A stretch of 64,000 bases of DNA from Desulfovibrio inopinatus DSM 10711 (GCF_000429305.1 NZ_KE386878.1:62001-126000); one strand, 5' to 3'; counted from the first letter of the stretch, positions 1-9,779 are shown. The notes: a model not told the origin generated them from the sequence alone. Translations and numbers: made by a program.

Positions 1-707
1 ATGCCGACAGGCTCGGAGCAGATCTTAAAGCGCTGTTGCCGAAAAAGCAGTCCATCAACATTGATCATCATTTAGGTAACCCCGAATATGGCACGCTGAA
101 TTGGGTCGATACTACAGCTTCGTCTACGGGAGAGATGATTTCCCGTCTTGCTGATGCCCTGGGATTGGCTTTGCGTGGGTCCCTCGCTGAAGCGATTTAT
201 ACGGCCATGGTTACTGACACCGGAGGATTTCGATTCTCCAATACGCGCCCCGAGACCATGGAGCTTGCCGCACGTATGATCCGTGCCGGCCTTAATCCCG
301 GATTGGTCAATGCGAAAATTGACAATCAATGGACCATGGCGCGAATCAAGCTTTGGTCTGAAGTCATGTCGAATGTGGCTATGTACTCCGATGGACGTAT
401 TGGTGTTATCCGACTCCCGGTAGATATTTTTGATCGAACCGGTGCAACACGCGCTGATTGTGACGGACTGATCAATAATGTCATGCGTATCCGAGGGGTA
501 CGCGTGGCCATGAGTCTCCGTGAAGACACCGACTATATTAAATTTAGTTTGCGATCAGTCGGCGATGTCAATGTTCGCGATGTCGCGGCATCTTTTGGCG
601 GCGGCGGGCATAAAAATGCTGCCGGTGGGCAGATTGTGTCTGATTTGGAAACGGCTCAAGCGCAACTGCTTGAGGCGGTCGAACCCATTGCAACGGATGG
701 AGTTTAA
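1..707 (+). CDS. nrnA: DHH/DHHA1 phosphoesterase, NrnA-type nanoRNase/pAp phosphatase (5' partial)
   Basis: C-terminal part of a DHH-family phosphoesterase. The frame is open from base 3, so the start lies before the window. The metal-binding motif NIDHH lies about 20 residues in, and the DHHA1 substrate-binding motif GGGGHKNAAGG lies near the C-terminus. NrnA-type enzymes degrade 2-5 nt RNA fragments and dephosphorylate 3'-phosphoadenosine 5'-phosphate in the cytoplasm. The stop codon overlaps the truB start (TAATG), which indicates translational coupling. The order nrnA-truB-rpsO-pnp is the usual end of the nusA-infB-rbfA operon in Desulfovibrio. The N-terminal metal ligands are outside the window and cannot be checked. 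Confidence 0.9.
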   Translation, partial: ADRLGADLKALLPKKQSINIDHHLGNPEYGTLNWVDTTASSTGEMISRLADALGLALRGSLAEAIYTAMVTDTGGFRFSNTRPETMELAARMIRAGLNPGLVNAKIDNQWTMARIKLWSEVMSNVAMYSDGRIGVIRLPVDIFDRTGATRADCDGLINNVMRIRGVRVAMSLREDTDYIKFSLRSVGDVNVRDVAASFGGGGHKNAAGGQIVSDLETAQAQLLEAVEPIATDGV

Positions 708-1672
708 TGGGACGTCGACGCGGTGCACGCCGCCCAGATCGATTCCACGGGGTTGTTGTTATCAACAAACCCACAGGGCCGACGTCGGCAGGGTGTGTGA
801 ATCAGATCAAACGTATTTTCGATCAGGGAAAAGTCGGTCATGCCGGTACCCTTGATCCTATGGCTTCCGGCGTTCTCGTTGTTCTTTTGGGCCGGGGCAC
901 AAAGATTGCTTCGTATGTCTCCGGTGGGTATAAAATCTATCGTGGTGAGTTGATGCTTGGCCAAACGACAGATACGTACGACACCGAAGGGACGATAACG
1001 GCAACTGCTCCTTGGGAGCACATCACTGCAGCAGAAGCTGAAGCCGCGGTGTTGGCTTGGAATGAAACTACTGAGCAAGAGGTTCCACCGTATGCTGCGG
1101 CAAAACATGAAGGTCAGCCGCTGTATAAAATTGCTCGTCAGGGTGGTGACGTTCCCGTTAAAACAAAGCATATTGTTGTTTCCGAGGCCGAAGTTCTTTC
1201 CATGGACTTGCCTCGTATTCATTTCCGAGTCCGGGTTTCTCCCGGCACGTACATCCGCTCCCTGGTCCACAGCTTGGGGATGCGACTTTCGTGCGGTGCC
1301 GTGATGACGGCTTTGACTCGGGAATATAGCCATCCGTTTGCACTCGACCATGCGCATGAACTTGATGTTCTTGCCGCAAATCCCGAGACCGTGGCAGAGG
1401 CCGTGATTCCCATGGCCGATGCCTTGCCGCACTGGCCGCGTTTCGTGGTGTCGACAGCGCAGGCCGATATGGTCCGCAACGGGAAATGGCTCGATGTGGT
1501 CAAAACTCCTCCGCTCGAAGCTCCGAGAGTTCCCGGTGGCCCGTGCGAATCCGATGGAGATGACGCCGTACGTGCGCTCTGTCTGGATGAAAATGGAGAA
1601 GCCTTGGCCATGGTTGAGCGTCAATTGCAGGATGGCGTGGAACGGTGGGCGATACTGCGCGGCTTATGGTAG
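707..1672 (+). CDS. truB: tRNA pseudouridine(55) synthase TruB
   Basis: 321 residues. TruB isomerises U55 in the T-loop of tRNAs. The catalytic motif GHAGTLDPMASGVL, with the nucleophilic Asp in TLDP, lies about 45 residues in, preceded by the usual HGVVVINKPTGPTS segment. The region following GTYIRSLVHSLG also matches the family. Length is typical of bacterial TruB with a C-terminal PUA-like extension. The ATG overlaps the nrnA stop by one base, so it is probably translated by coupling. Confidence 0.95.
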   Translation: MGRRRGARRPDRFHGVVVINKPTGPTSAGCVNQIKRIFDQGKVGHAGTLDPMASGVLVVLLGRGTKIASYVSGGYKIYRGELMLGQTTDTYDTEGTITATAPWEHITAAEAEAAVLAWNETTEQEVPPYAAAKHEGQPLYKIARQGGDVPVKTKHIVVSEAEVLSMDLPRIHFRVRVSPGTYIRSLVHSLGMRLSCGAVMTALTREYSHPFALDHAHELDVLAANPETVAEAVIPMADALPHWPRFVVSTAQADMVRNGKWLDVVKTPPLEAPRVPGGPCESDGDDAVRALCLDENGEALAMVERQLQDGVERWAILRGLW

Positions 1673-1719
1673 CTGCTTCGCTCGTTGGCATGACAACATT
1701 ATAACAAGGAGAAGACGCT

Positions 1720-1989
1720 GTGGTCATGACGCCTGAAACGAAGGCTAAGATTATTGAAGAATACAAGAAGCACGACGGTGACACCGGTTCCCCGGAAGTC
1801 CAGATTGCGTTGCTTTCCAACCGTATTACTTACCTGACCGACCATTTTAAGAAGCACGCCAAGGACTATCACTCCCGCAATGGCCTGCTCAAACTCGTCG
1901 GCCAGCGCCGCAAGCTTCTGAACTACTTGAAAAAGAAAGATATTCAGCGCTATCGCGACATCATCGCGCGCTTGGGTATCCGCAAGTAG
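1720..1989 (+). CDS. rpsO: 30S ribosomal protein S15
   Basis: 89 residues. S15 binds 16S rRNA early in assembly of the 30S platform. The sequence has the hallmark [13 protein letters not shown] and the [20 protein letters not shown] segment. I chose the GTG at 1720 because AAGGAG (1706-1711) is 8 nt upstream. The ATG at 1726 would give a 14-nt spacing, and relatives also begin MVM. It lies between truB and pnp in the conserved order. Confidence 0.95.
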   Translation: MVMTPETKAKIIEEYKKHDGDTGSPEVQIALLSNRITYLTDHFKKHAKDYHSRNGLLKLVGQRRKLLNYLKKKDIQRYRDIIARLGIRK

Positions 1990-2003
1990 TCAAGCCGTTT
2001 TTT

Positions 2004-2031
2004 CGCGGGGGTCACACGGGTGGCTCCCGCG
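2004..2031 (+). terminator. Hairpin between rpsO and pnp
   Basis: An inverted repeat, CGCGGGGGTC paired with TGGCTCCCGCG and including G-U pairs, is followed by TTTGTGTCTT. It sits 15 nt after the rpsO stop and about 230 nt before pnp. It may be a weak terminator or attenuator. In E. coli the rpsO-pnp spacer carries an RNase III/PNPase control hairpin; any such role here is inference. Confidence 0.4.
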
Positions 2032-2264
2032 TTTGTGTCTTGGGCTGGAGCGTGTTCTGTGTTGCGATACATGAGCACGTGATTCGTCCACGATACAGCC
2101 CTCCAACCGACTGGGATGGGCAAACGTTCGCGCGGAACCGGTTTCAATACGCGCGCCCGCTGGCGCAACCCGAAAAGAATTAGGGTTTTGCGACAGCCGT
2201 CGCGCTTGTTGCGTTCCGAGACCGTCTTGCGAAATGCCCGGACCGGTACAGAAAAGGAAAGCCT

Positions 2265-4499
2265 ATGCCTTCACCCTTTGTATCTACTCGAATTGAAGCA
2301 AAAGCCGGACAGAATAATTACATCCTCGAAACTGGTCGCCTGGCCAATCAAGCCGATGGTGCGATTTGGATTCAAGCCGGGGGAACTGTTGTTCTTGTCA
2401 CGGTTTGCACACAGGCCCTTGAAGTCGACAAAGGATTCTTTCCGCTTGTTGTTGACTATCAGGAAATGTCGTACGCGGCCGGTCGTATTCCGGGGAGCTA
2501 TTTCCGTCGTGAAATTGGTCGTCCCTCGGAACGTGAAGTTCTTGTATGCCGCCTTATCGACCGACCCTGTCGTCCGCTTTTCCCCAAAGGATTTCGAGAC
2601 GAAGTCCAAATCATTGCAACGGTTCTTTCGGCCGATCCATTCCATGATCCTGATGTCCTGGCTATGACGGGAGCTTCCTCGGCCTTGACCATCTCGAAAA
2701 TTCCATTCCTTGGACCGATCGCCGGTGGCCGTGTGGGATATGTTGACGGGGAATTTGTATTTAATCCGTCAAGTGACGTGGTGTGCGATCAAAGCGAACT
2801 CAATCTGATTTTCGCTGCCAGCCGTGACGCTGTTGTCATGGTTGAAGGTGGAGCGAATTTCATCTCCGAAGATCTTATTGCCGATGCATTGGCTTGGGGA
2901 CATGAGCGCATTATTCCTTTGCTCGACGCTCAGGAAGAATTGCGTGAAAAAGTCGGGGTTCCCAAAATTGAGTTCGTTGCCCCTGAAGAAGATCCCGAAC
3001 TTGTTGCGAAAGTACGTGAACTTGCTCTGGCCGATGTTGAAGCAGCTTTAAGCGTTGTGGCCAAATTGGAGCGGAAAGAAGCCAAGTCCAAAGTGAAAGA
3101 CAAGCTGCTGGACGCCATGGCCGACGAAGTCGAAGCCGATCCCGCACTCAAAGGAAAAGTAAAAGATATCCTTGGCAACCTGGAAAAAGAAGTCATGCGC
3201 CAACGTATCAAGTCGCGTGGGGTGCGCATTGATGGTCGTGATACAACCACGGTGCGTCCGCTGACGATGGAAGTTTCGGCACTGCCTCGGACCCATGGCT
3301 CCTGTATATTTGCTCGTGGAGAGACCAAATCGTTGTGTGTTGCCACCTTGGGGAGCACCGGTGATGAACAGCGTATTGAAACACTGACTGGTGAAACGAG
3401 CAAACGCTTCATGCTGCATTACAACTTTCCCCCCTATTGTGTGGGTGAAGTTAAAATGTTGCGTGGTCCCTCTCGTCGTGAAATTGGCCACGGAAATCTT
3501 GCCGAACGCGCGATCACTCCGGTTCTGCCGTCGGCTGATGAGTTCCCCTTCACCATGCGTATCGTTTCCGAAATCATGGAATCCAATGGTTCTTCCAGCA
3601 TGGCCTCAGTATGCGGCGGGAGCTTGGCGCTCATGGATGCAGGTGTTCCCATTAAGGATGCCGTTGCCGGTATCGCCATGGGACTCATCAAGGAAGATGA
3701 CGATTTTATCGTTCTGACCGATATTCTTGGTGATGAAGATGCCATGGGAGATATGGACTTCAAGGTTGCCGGAACGAAAGACGGGGTGACTGCCATTCAA
3801 ATGGATATCAAGATTACGGGCATTCCGGCCGATGTTATGCGTCGTGCCTTGAATCAGGCGAAAGATGCCCGTTTGCATATCCTCGAAAATATGAATGCCG
3901 TGCTGGAACAACCGCGCTCCGAGTTATCAAAATATGCGCCGCAACTCATTGTTGTGGAAGTGAATCCCGAAAAAATTCGGGAAATCATCGGCCCCGGAGG
4001 CAAGAATATCAAAGCCATCACGGGGACAACTGGTGCATCTATCGACATTGAAGACTCGGGCAAAGTGTCCATCTTCGCTCCTAGCCTGGAAGCGATGGAA
4101 AAAGCCAAAGAAATGGTTTTGTCCTACGATCAAAAAGCCGATCTAGGTGCGAATTACAACGGAAGAGTCATTAAGATTATTGATTGCGGTGCCATTGTCG
4201 AAATTTTACCCAATTTGGAAGGTCTCGTTCATATTTCCCAGCTTGATACTGCTCGCGTGGAAAATGTGAGTGACGTTTTGAAGATGGGAGATGAACTTGA
4301 AGTCAAAGTTATCGAAGTGCAGCCCAGCGGGAAGGTTCGTTTGAGCCGTAAAGCTGTGTTGCTGGAAGAGCAGGGCGAGACAATTGATCTTGCAGAATAC
4401 TCTCGTCCCGCACCGCGCCGCGGTGCTCCCAGCGGTGATCGTCGCGGAAATCCCGGTGGCGGCGATCGTCGGGGTGGTTCGGGAGGTCGACGTCGCTAA
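2265..4499 (+). CDS. pnp: Polyribonucleotide nucleotidyltransferase (PNPase)
   Basis: 744 residues. PNPase performs 3'-5' phosphorolysis of RNA in the degradosome and in quality control. Domain order: first RNase PH fold (about 1-220), all-helical linker (about 235-310), second RNase PH domain (about 310-550) with the motif GTTGASIDIEDSG in the following KH domain, then an S1 domain (about 620-690). The last 30 residues form an Arg/Gly-rich tail (RRGNPGGGDRRGG) that probably adds RNA affinity. The ATG is preceded by AAAAGGAAAG. It is the last gene of the operon, and a strong hairpin follows. Confidence 0.97.
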   Translation: MPSPFVSTRIEAKAGQNNYILETGRLANQADGAIWIQAGGTVVLVTVCTQALEVDKGFFPLVVDYQEMSYAAGRIPGSYFRREIGRPSEREVLVCRLIDRPCRPLFPKGFRDEVQIIATVLSADPFHDPDVLAMTGASSALTISKIPFLGPIAGGRVGYVDGEFVFNPSSDVVCDQSELNLIFAASRDAVVMVEGGANFISEDLIADALAWGHERIIPLLDAQEELREKVGVPKIEFVAPEEDPELVAKVRELALADVEAALSVVAKLERKEAKSKVKDKLLDAMADEVEADPALKGKVKDILGNLEKEVMRQRIKSRGVRIDGRDTTTVRPLTMEVSALPRTHGSCIFARGETKSLCVATLGSTGDEQRIETLTGETSKRFMLHYNFPPYCVGEVKMLRGPSRREIGHGNLAERAITPVLPSADEFPFTMRIVSEIMESNGSSSMASVCGGSLALMDAGVPIKDAVAGIAMGLIKEDDDFIVLTDILGDEDAMGDMDFKVAGTKDGVTAIQMDIKITGIPADVMRRALNQAKDARLHILENMNAVLEQPRSELSKYAPQLIVVEVNPEKIREIIGPGGKNIKAITGTTGASIDIEDSGKVSIFAPSLEAMEKAKEMVLSYDQKADLGANYNGRVIKIIDCGAIVEILPNLEGLVHISQLDTARVENVSDVLKMGDELEVKVIEVQPSGKVRLSRKAVLLEEQGETIDLAEYSRPAPRRGAPSGDRRGNPGGGDRRGGSGGRRR

Positions 4500-4590
4500 A
4501 GATGAATTGATGCGTGTTCGAACTGGGATCATCAGTGATGAGTGCGCGTCAAATCGTTGTGCGCGTCGATATTGATATGTCGTAAAACGT

Positions 4591-4624
4591 GAGGCACATG
4601 GCATTGCTGCCATGTGCCTCATTT
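4591..4624 (+). terminator. Rho-independent terminator after pnp
   Basis: A perfect 13-bp stem (GAGGCACATGGCA / TGCCATGTGCCTC) with a TTGC loop is followed by ATTTTC. It ends the nrnA-truB-rpsO-pnp operon and separates it from the rhodanese gene. Confidence 0.85.
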
Positions 4625-4650
4625 TCGTCGTTAAGATAGAAAGGATTGTT

Positions 4651-5052
4651 ATGAATTCTCTTGCTCCTGTTCTTCTTCTCGTTTTGGTTGGAATTGTTGT
4701 CGTGAAGTTTCTTAAACCGTCTCTCCCAGAAGGATATGAAAACTTGTCGGCTGAAGAGGCACACGCACGGCTTGAGGAAATTCCAGGTGTTGCCATTCTG
4801 GATGTCCGCACCCCAACTGAGTTCGCAGAGGGACATATCGCACAAGCACGTAATATAGATATTTACAGCAGTGACTTCACCAGCCGTCTCAGCAAACTCA
4901 ACACGAGCCCTTCGTATCTTGTGTATTGTCGTTCGGGAAACCGAAGTGTATCGGCATTGAAACGTATGAAAAGTCTGGGTTTTGAACGAGTATGGAATCT
5001 TTCCGGCGGAGTTTCTGCATGGAAAGGGAGTGGCTTTACTCTTGTTCAATAG
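4651..5052 (+). CDS. Membrane-anchored single-domain rhodanese-like protein
   Basis: 133 residues from the ATG at 4651, which is preceded by AAAGGA. One N-terminal membrane segment (about residues 4-20) is followed by a rhodanese fold. The fold has ILDVRTPTEFAEGHI, the active-site loop YCRSGNRS with the persulfide-forming Cys, and the closing LSGGVSAWK. Rhodanese domains carry sulfane sulfur. The anchor suggests a periplasmic or membrane-face role, though the orientation is not clear. It is likely monocistronic, between the pnp terminator and a convergent kinase gene. Confidence 0.85.
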   Translation: MNSLAPVLLLVLVGIVVVKFLKPSLPEGYENLSAEEAHARLEEIPGVAILDVRTPTEFAEGHIAQARNIDIYSSDFTSRLSKLNTSPSYLVYCRSGNRSVSALKRMKSLGFERVWNLSGGVSAWKGSGFTLVQ

Positions 5053-5118
5053 AAGTAAGTTAAGGCGTGGGGAGCAAGTTTTTGGAATTGGCTCTTGCCT
5101 CGTATTGTGTCGAGTATC

Positions 5119-7656
5119 TTATACAGATGTCTTGAGCGTTGCATGAGGAAAAAGGTCGCGTACAAGATCGATTAAATCTTCAAACAAGATAGGCTTGGCC
5201 AAGTGTGCATTCATACCGGCATCAAGAAATGATTTTTTTTCGGCGGTCATAGCATGGGCAGTCATGGCAACGATGGGAATATTGCGATACTTCTCACCAG
5301 CTTCTCCGTTTCGAATACGTCGAGTCGCCTCCACCCCATCCATGCCGGGGAGTTGTATATCCATAAATATGGCGTCAAAAGATGATTTTTTGAGAACTTC
5401 AAGTGCATCGTAACCATTTGATGCTGTTTGGCACGTGACACCGAATCGTTTTAAAAAAAGTGACGCAATATTGAGAGAAATATCGTCATCTTCGACAAGC
5501 AAGACATGAAGTTGATCATTTTGCGTTGTGTCTGCTGTTTTTGAAAAAAATGAATCCTGCAGTGGGAGCGGCATATCTTCCGGCTTGGATACCCGCATTT
5601 GTATTGTTGCGTGGACCTCGGTTCCAATACCTTGTTCTGAATGGATTGATACGCTGCCATGCATCATCTGGGTGAGTCGTTTAACAATGGCAAGACCAAG
5701 TCCCGTTCCTCCATATTTTCTTGTAAAAGAACCGTCCGCCTGCGTAAAAACGTCAAAGACTCGTGAGAGTGTTTCGTCAGAAATACCAATTCCTGTATCG
5801 GAGACAGTGATATAGAGAATGAAGGTTTCATTGTCGACATGGTGCTGCAGTCTGCTAACGAAAAGATGTACTGATCCTGACTCTGTGTACCGGATAGCAT
5901 TACCGACTAAGTTGAAAATGATTTGGCGTAACCTGGCCTCGTCCCCAATGATTTGGCGAGGTAAATTTGGATCAAGAGTATAATCGAACAGAAGTTTTTT
6001 CTTCTTTGCATCCCGTTCAAATATTCGGATCATGGGTTCAATGACTTCCGTTACGTTGAACGGAGATTCCTGCAAATGGATTTTACCTGCTTCAATGCGC
6101 GACAAGTCGAGTATATCGTTGATTAAAGTGAGCAGGCCTTTACTAGAATTCATGGCAACATTTATATATTCTTGTTGTTCCTCGTTATTTATTTCAGTTT
6201 TTAATAATTGCAGCATCCCCATAATCCCATTGAGTGGCGTGCGAATTTCATGACTCATCGTAGCAAGGAATTCACTTTTGGTTTTATTGGCCACTTCAGC
6301 AGCTTCTTTCGATTCAATGAGTTTATTCTCAGCTTCTTTTTGTGCAGTAACGTCATGAATAAGTGCATAGATGTATGGAGAGTTATCGAGGTATATTATA
6401 GATGTATATATTTCAACATTAGCAATATTGTCATCTAGAATACGATGTCGGCTTTGGAAATTGGTTTGCTCCTTACTTAACGCAAGGTGTAGGAATTGAT
6501 TTATATTCACTTCATCTTCAATATCGATATTCGAAAGTGGTGTAGCGATGAGTCTCTCGCGAGATTGACCATAGAAGTATTCTGCTGCGTTATTCGCATC
6601 ATGAATGCAGGCTGTTTCTGGATTGATGAGCATCTGTACAGAAGATTGATCCATAAACATTGAATGGTACAGTTGTTCACGTTCTTTAATAATTTCAAGT
6701 TCAGACTGCGCTTTTTTGCGACGAAGTGATTCTCGTTGGCCATAATGGAAAAGGGCACCAACAATGGCACAGAGCGTGATGAAAAAAATTGCAGTATAAA
6801 TAAGTGTGGTTTGCCAGGAATGAAGAAGGTTAGACCGAGAAAACGCGACACCAATATACAATGGAAATCGTGAGAGTTGGCATGTTGCTCCAATGGCACT
6901 GGAGGACATAAAGGAATGCACCCCTCCGGATAAGAGGGTCTTGGTGTTCAGTGTGGCAAAGAGAGAGGTGGCATTTACGGGGTCACCGATATGGGCGTGT
7001 TGGAGTATCTCCGTGTTTCCCCATCGAGAGACAATGTACCCTTGTCCTGTATACAATGTAATGAGGTCCATGGCGTCGTTATTGAGATCTCGATAGCGTT
7101 GATAAAAAAAATTGGTATCGATGATCATAAACGCGACACCGAGAAAGACACCGTTGGCGTCTTCAATGCTTCGGCTCAGCGAGATAGTTCCATTCTCCGA
7201 CGATGTACGCAGACTGCCAATGACAAATGGCATCCATGTGTCACGATGTTTTCGAAAAGTCAGAAACCATTCTGTCTCGTCGCGTGGAGAAGTTGGTCTT
7301 CCAACCAAAGCGCATTGCCGTCCTTGAGCATTGACAATGAACAGACTGTAGACTTGTGGGAGGAGTGCAGATTTTACGGAGAGAAGATTACGAAGTGGCC
7401 CATACTCTTTTGATGAAAGATAGTTTGCAACATCACGTTGTTGCGTGATTGCTTGAAGGATCGTGTCAGCAGCAAGTAATTGACTCGACGCGTGTTCTGC
7501 GAGCAGTTGTGCTTGGTTTTCGGAATTATTTCTTGCGATTTCGATAAGATGGCGACGTTCAGTTAATGCATTTTGTACAAGAAGAAAAAGAACCGAAGAA
7601 AAAACGAGGATTACTCCAATGAGGGTGGATGAGTATTTAGCTGTGGGAAGCCGCAT
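5119..7656 (-). CDS. Hybrid sensor histidine kinase (Cache-PAS-HisKA-HATPase-REC)
   Basis: 845 residues. TM1 is at about 11-30, an extracytoplasmic Cache-like sensor at about 35-280, and TM2 at about 283-305. A PAS domain (about 325-440) is followed by HisKA with the phospho-acceptor His469 in [11 protein letters not shown]. HATPase_c has DTGIGI and GGTGLGLAIV, and the C-terminal receiver (about 715-835) has VEDDD and the phosphorylation site FMDIQLPGMDG. No output domain follows, so the phosphate presumably passes to an Hpt or response regulator elsewhere. It lies 41 nt downstream of a TRAP-type binding protein on the same strand, probably as a sensor pair. It resembles the other two hybrid kinases in the window. 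Confidence 0.92.
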   Translation of the reverse strand: MRLPTAKYSSTLIGVILVFSSVLFLLVQNALTERRHLIEIARNNSENQAQLLAEHASSQLLAADTILQAITQQRDVANYLSSKEYGPLRNLLSVKSALLPQVYSLFIVNAQGRQCALVGRPTSPRDETEWFLTFRKHRDTWMPFVIGSLRTSSENGTISLSRSIEDANGVFLGVAFMIIDTNFFYQRYRDLNNDAMDLITLYTGQGYIVSRWGNTEILQHAHIGDPVNATSLFATLNTKTLLSGGVHSFMSSSAIGATCQLSRFPLYIGVAFSRSNLLHSWQTTLIYTAIFFITLCAIVGALFHYGQRESLRRKKAQSELEIIKEREQLYHSMFMDQSSVQMLINPETACIHDANNAAEYFYGQSRERLIATPLSNIDIEDEVNINQFLHLALSKEQTNFQSRHRILDDNIANVEIYTSIIYLDNSPYIYALIHDVTAQKEAENKLIESKEAAEVANKTKSEFLATMSHEIRTPLNGIMGMLQLLKTEINNEEQQEYINVAMNSSKGLLTLINDILDLSRIEAGKIHLQESPFNVTEVIEPMIRIFERDAKKKKLLFDYTLDPNLPRQIIGDEARLRQIIFNLVGNAIRYTESGSVHLFVSRLQHHVDNETFILYITVSDTGIGISDETLSRVFDVFTQADGSFTRKYGGTGLGLAIVKRLTQMMHGSVSIHSEQGIGTEVHATIQMRVSKPEDMPLPLQDSFFSKTADTTQNDQLHVLLVEDDDISLNIASLFLKRFGVTCQTASNGYDALEVLKKSSFDAIFMDIQLPGMDGVEATRRIRNGEAGEKYRNIPIVAMTAHAMTAEKKSFLDAGMNAHLAKPILFEDLIDLVRDLFPHATLKTSV

Positions 7657-7697
7657 ATATCGATTCCAAATGGGCGTTTATTGTGATGAAGAGAATT

Positions 7698-8720
7698 TTA
7701 TTCGTGGAGCAGTTCAATGGATCGCATGACAAGGTTTTGATCGAGACCGAGTTTCTTGACTATGTCATCTTGGTATTTCAGGAGGAATGTCCGAGCTGAA
7801 GTGAGTTCTTCCTGTGAAGGCGTCACGATTGCGATACCGTTCCGTTTCAGGGTGTTGCGAGCTTCTTGTTGTGCATGGACGGCAGCTCCATGTTCCCATT
7901 CCGCCGCGTTTTCCCAGCATTCGATAATGGTTTCACGGACGTTCTGCGGAAGTTTGGACCAGAACCGCCTGTTGATGATTGGGATATATTGTGGGAAATA
8001 CTCTTTATCTTCATATGCAAATGCGAGTCCCTTTTCCCAGAGTTTGGCGCTTCGAATAGTTTCGTAGGTGGTTAAAACTCCATCAACCTCTCGTTTTCCA
8101 AGCCATAATGGGAAATCCGGCCAAGGGATGGTCAACGTTTCAGCGCCTGCGGCCTGCAAACGCAACTCATTGGCACGACCTCCGGCCACACGAATTCTCA
8201 TGCCCTGAATATCGTGAAGCGATGTAATTTTTTTATTGGTGCTAAAGAGGTTTGCATACCCGAGATCAAGCCACGTCCCAACGATAACAACGCCAAGAGC
8301 TTGTTCGATGCGTGTATTGAGTTCTTTGCCAACAGAACTTTGTAGCACTTTATATGTTGCATTGGCACTGCGACCATAGAATTCAGGTAAGAGAAAAAGG
8401 CTTATGTTGGATTCGAAACGGGCAACCTGCCATGTGCCTGGAACAGCCATTTCCAGTTTTCCTTCACGAAGCGCTGTAAAGACATCTCTATCCCTATATA
8501 ACTGAGCAGAATCAGAGAATTTTACATCAAGCACTCCCTCTAAGCGCGTTGTCAATTCCTCTGCGAAACGACGTACAGCCATAGTTTGAACATGGGTTGG
8601 CGCATTTTCGACAGAAATTCGTAGTGTTGGCAAAAGGACTTGGCTCAATCCAATGCGAGGAAGGCAAAGGAGGATGATGAATATGGCCGCTTGAAAGGAG
8701 ATGAGCACGCAATGAGGCAT
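7698..8720 (-). CDS. TRAP-type (DctP-family) solute-binding protein, orphan
   Basis: 340 residues with an N-terminal signal segment (about 10-27). The fold matches periplasmic DctP-type binding proteins, with the MRIRVAGGRANELRLQAAGA region typical of the ligand-contacting Arg segment and a WPDFPLWLGKREVDGV segment. These proteins bind organic acids, usually for TRAP transporters. No DctQ or DctM membrane subunit is adjacent. The next gene in the operon is instead a hybrid kinase with a Cache sensor, so a sensing rather than transport role is plausible. The minus-strand start is preceded by CGGAG. Confidence 0.85.
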   Translation of the reverse strand: MPHCVLISFQAAIFIILLCLPRIGLSQVLLPTLRISVENAPTHVQTMAVRRFAEELTTRLEGVLDVKFSDSAQLYRDRDVFTALREGKLEMAVPGTWQVARFESNISLFLLPEFYGRSANATYKVLQSSVGKELNTRIEQALGVVIVGTWLDLGYANLFSTNKKITSLHDIQGMRIRVAGGRANELRLQAAGAETLTIPWPDFPLWLGKREVDGVLTTYETIRSAKLWEKGLAFAYEDKEYFPQYIPIINRRFWSKLPQNVRETIIECWENAAEWEHGAAVHAQQEARNTLKRNGIAIVTPSQEELTSARTFLLKYQDDIVKKLGLDQNLVMRSIELLHE

Positions 8721-9072
8721 TGTTTCGCTCCGAGGTACGTGAAGAGGTTGAGCATGAATAACATAGCCACTTCCAAGTATGATCGCCTGTTTATGTTTAT
8801 TTTGTAAAGAAAAAATATTTTATACGAGCTTTGTCCCAAGGAATAGGCGTTGTAAGTATATTTATAGAAGGAGCCACGCCATATTATGTTTCTGGTAGTG
8901 GTGTATAATGGGTTTCGAGTTGCTTGTGTTAAGTCATGTTATGAATGATTTGCTTGATAAATTGATGAGGCGTATGTGTATAATCTTCTTGAGTCATATC
9001 TTCCTGTAGTCTGATGTATTGTTTTTTCAAAGCATTTCTTTGTGTCAATTGTCGTATAGAGGTACCGTCCTA
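8721..9072. other. AT-rich gap, no gene seen
   Basis: This stretch of about 350 bp lies between the start of the TRAP binding-protein gene and the left end of the IS256 relic. I see no open frame with family resemblance, no clear hairpin terminator and no convincing promoter. It presumably holds the upstream region of the minus-strand operon. Confidence 0.5.
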
Positions 9073-9097
9073 GAGCTATACCCAAAAGTGGTGTTTG
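9073..9097 (+). repeat. Left terminal inverted repeat of the IS256 relic
   Basis: Begins GAGCTATAC and contains AAAAGTGGTGTTTG. It mirrors the right end at 9783-9807 with about five mismatches in 25. Confidence 0.65.
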
Positions 9098-9159
9098 AAG
9101 AGGTCTGAGGGGTGACGTACCCTGTCGGGTGAGAATCCACGATGGAAACCGACAAACTG

Positions 9160-9779
9160 GAGGTATGAACTGCTCGTCGATCTCAAAACTCGTGGTCTGG
9201 AAATTCCTCCCAGGCTGGCTATCGCAGACGGTGCTCTCGGTTTTTGGGCGGCATTGCGTAAACTCTTTCCTGGAACCAAACAACAACGCTGTTGGATTCA
9301 CAAAACAGCCAATGTTCTCAATAAGTTTCCAAAATCCATGCAAAAAAAAGCAAAAGCCGGTTTGCATGAGGTATGGATGGCCGCAACGCGTGAGGGAGAG
9401 AACACGGCTTTCGATTTGTTTCCCAAAAAGTACGAGGCCAAGTACCCCCAAGGCTGTGCAATGTCTCAAAAAAGACAGAGAGGAACTCTTGGTCTTCTAT
9501 GATTTTCCGGCGGAACACTGGGCGCACATCCGGACGACCAATCCGATTGAATCGACCTTTGCCACGGTTCGATTGCGGACGAGTAAAACAAGGGGCTGTG
9601 TTTCGCGGGATACGATTCTGGCAATGGTCTTCAAGCTGGTTCAATCCGCACAACAAGGCTGGCGCCGATTACGCGGATATAAACTGCTCGACAAACTGAT
9701 CACTGGCACGAAATTCGTCAACGGCGAAGAAGTCTTGACTGAGGAAATGCTGGATGAATCTGGCAGTGAAGCCGCCTGA
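9160..9779 (+). pseudogene. IS256-family transposase remnant (5'-truncated, frameshifted)
   Basis: One frame carries the conserved central part of an IS256-type transposase (ELLVDLKTRGL, LAIADGALGFWAAL, QRCWIHKTANVL). The reading then shifts at a CCCCC run (9445-9449), where one extra base moves it into the frame carrying CLKKDREELLVFYDFPAEHW, IRTTNPIESTFATVRLRT and GWRRLRGYKLL. The conserved DDE Glu lies in TTNPIES. The N-terminal half is missing, so this is a non-functional relic. Confidence 0.88.

Noticed and set aside
704-1624. Long open frame antisense to truB
   Set aside because: It is a shadow of the truB codon pattern, with no family motif and no ribosome binding site.
2116-2667. 183-codon frame overlapping the start of pnp
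   Set aside because: It is rich in Arg and lacks any motif; the pnp frame explains the sequence.
5053-5118. Possible terminator between the rhodanese and kinase genes
   Set aside because: Only a 5-bp stem could be formed, too weak to list.
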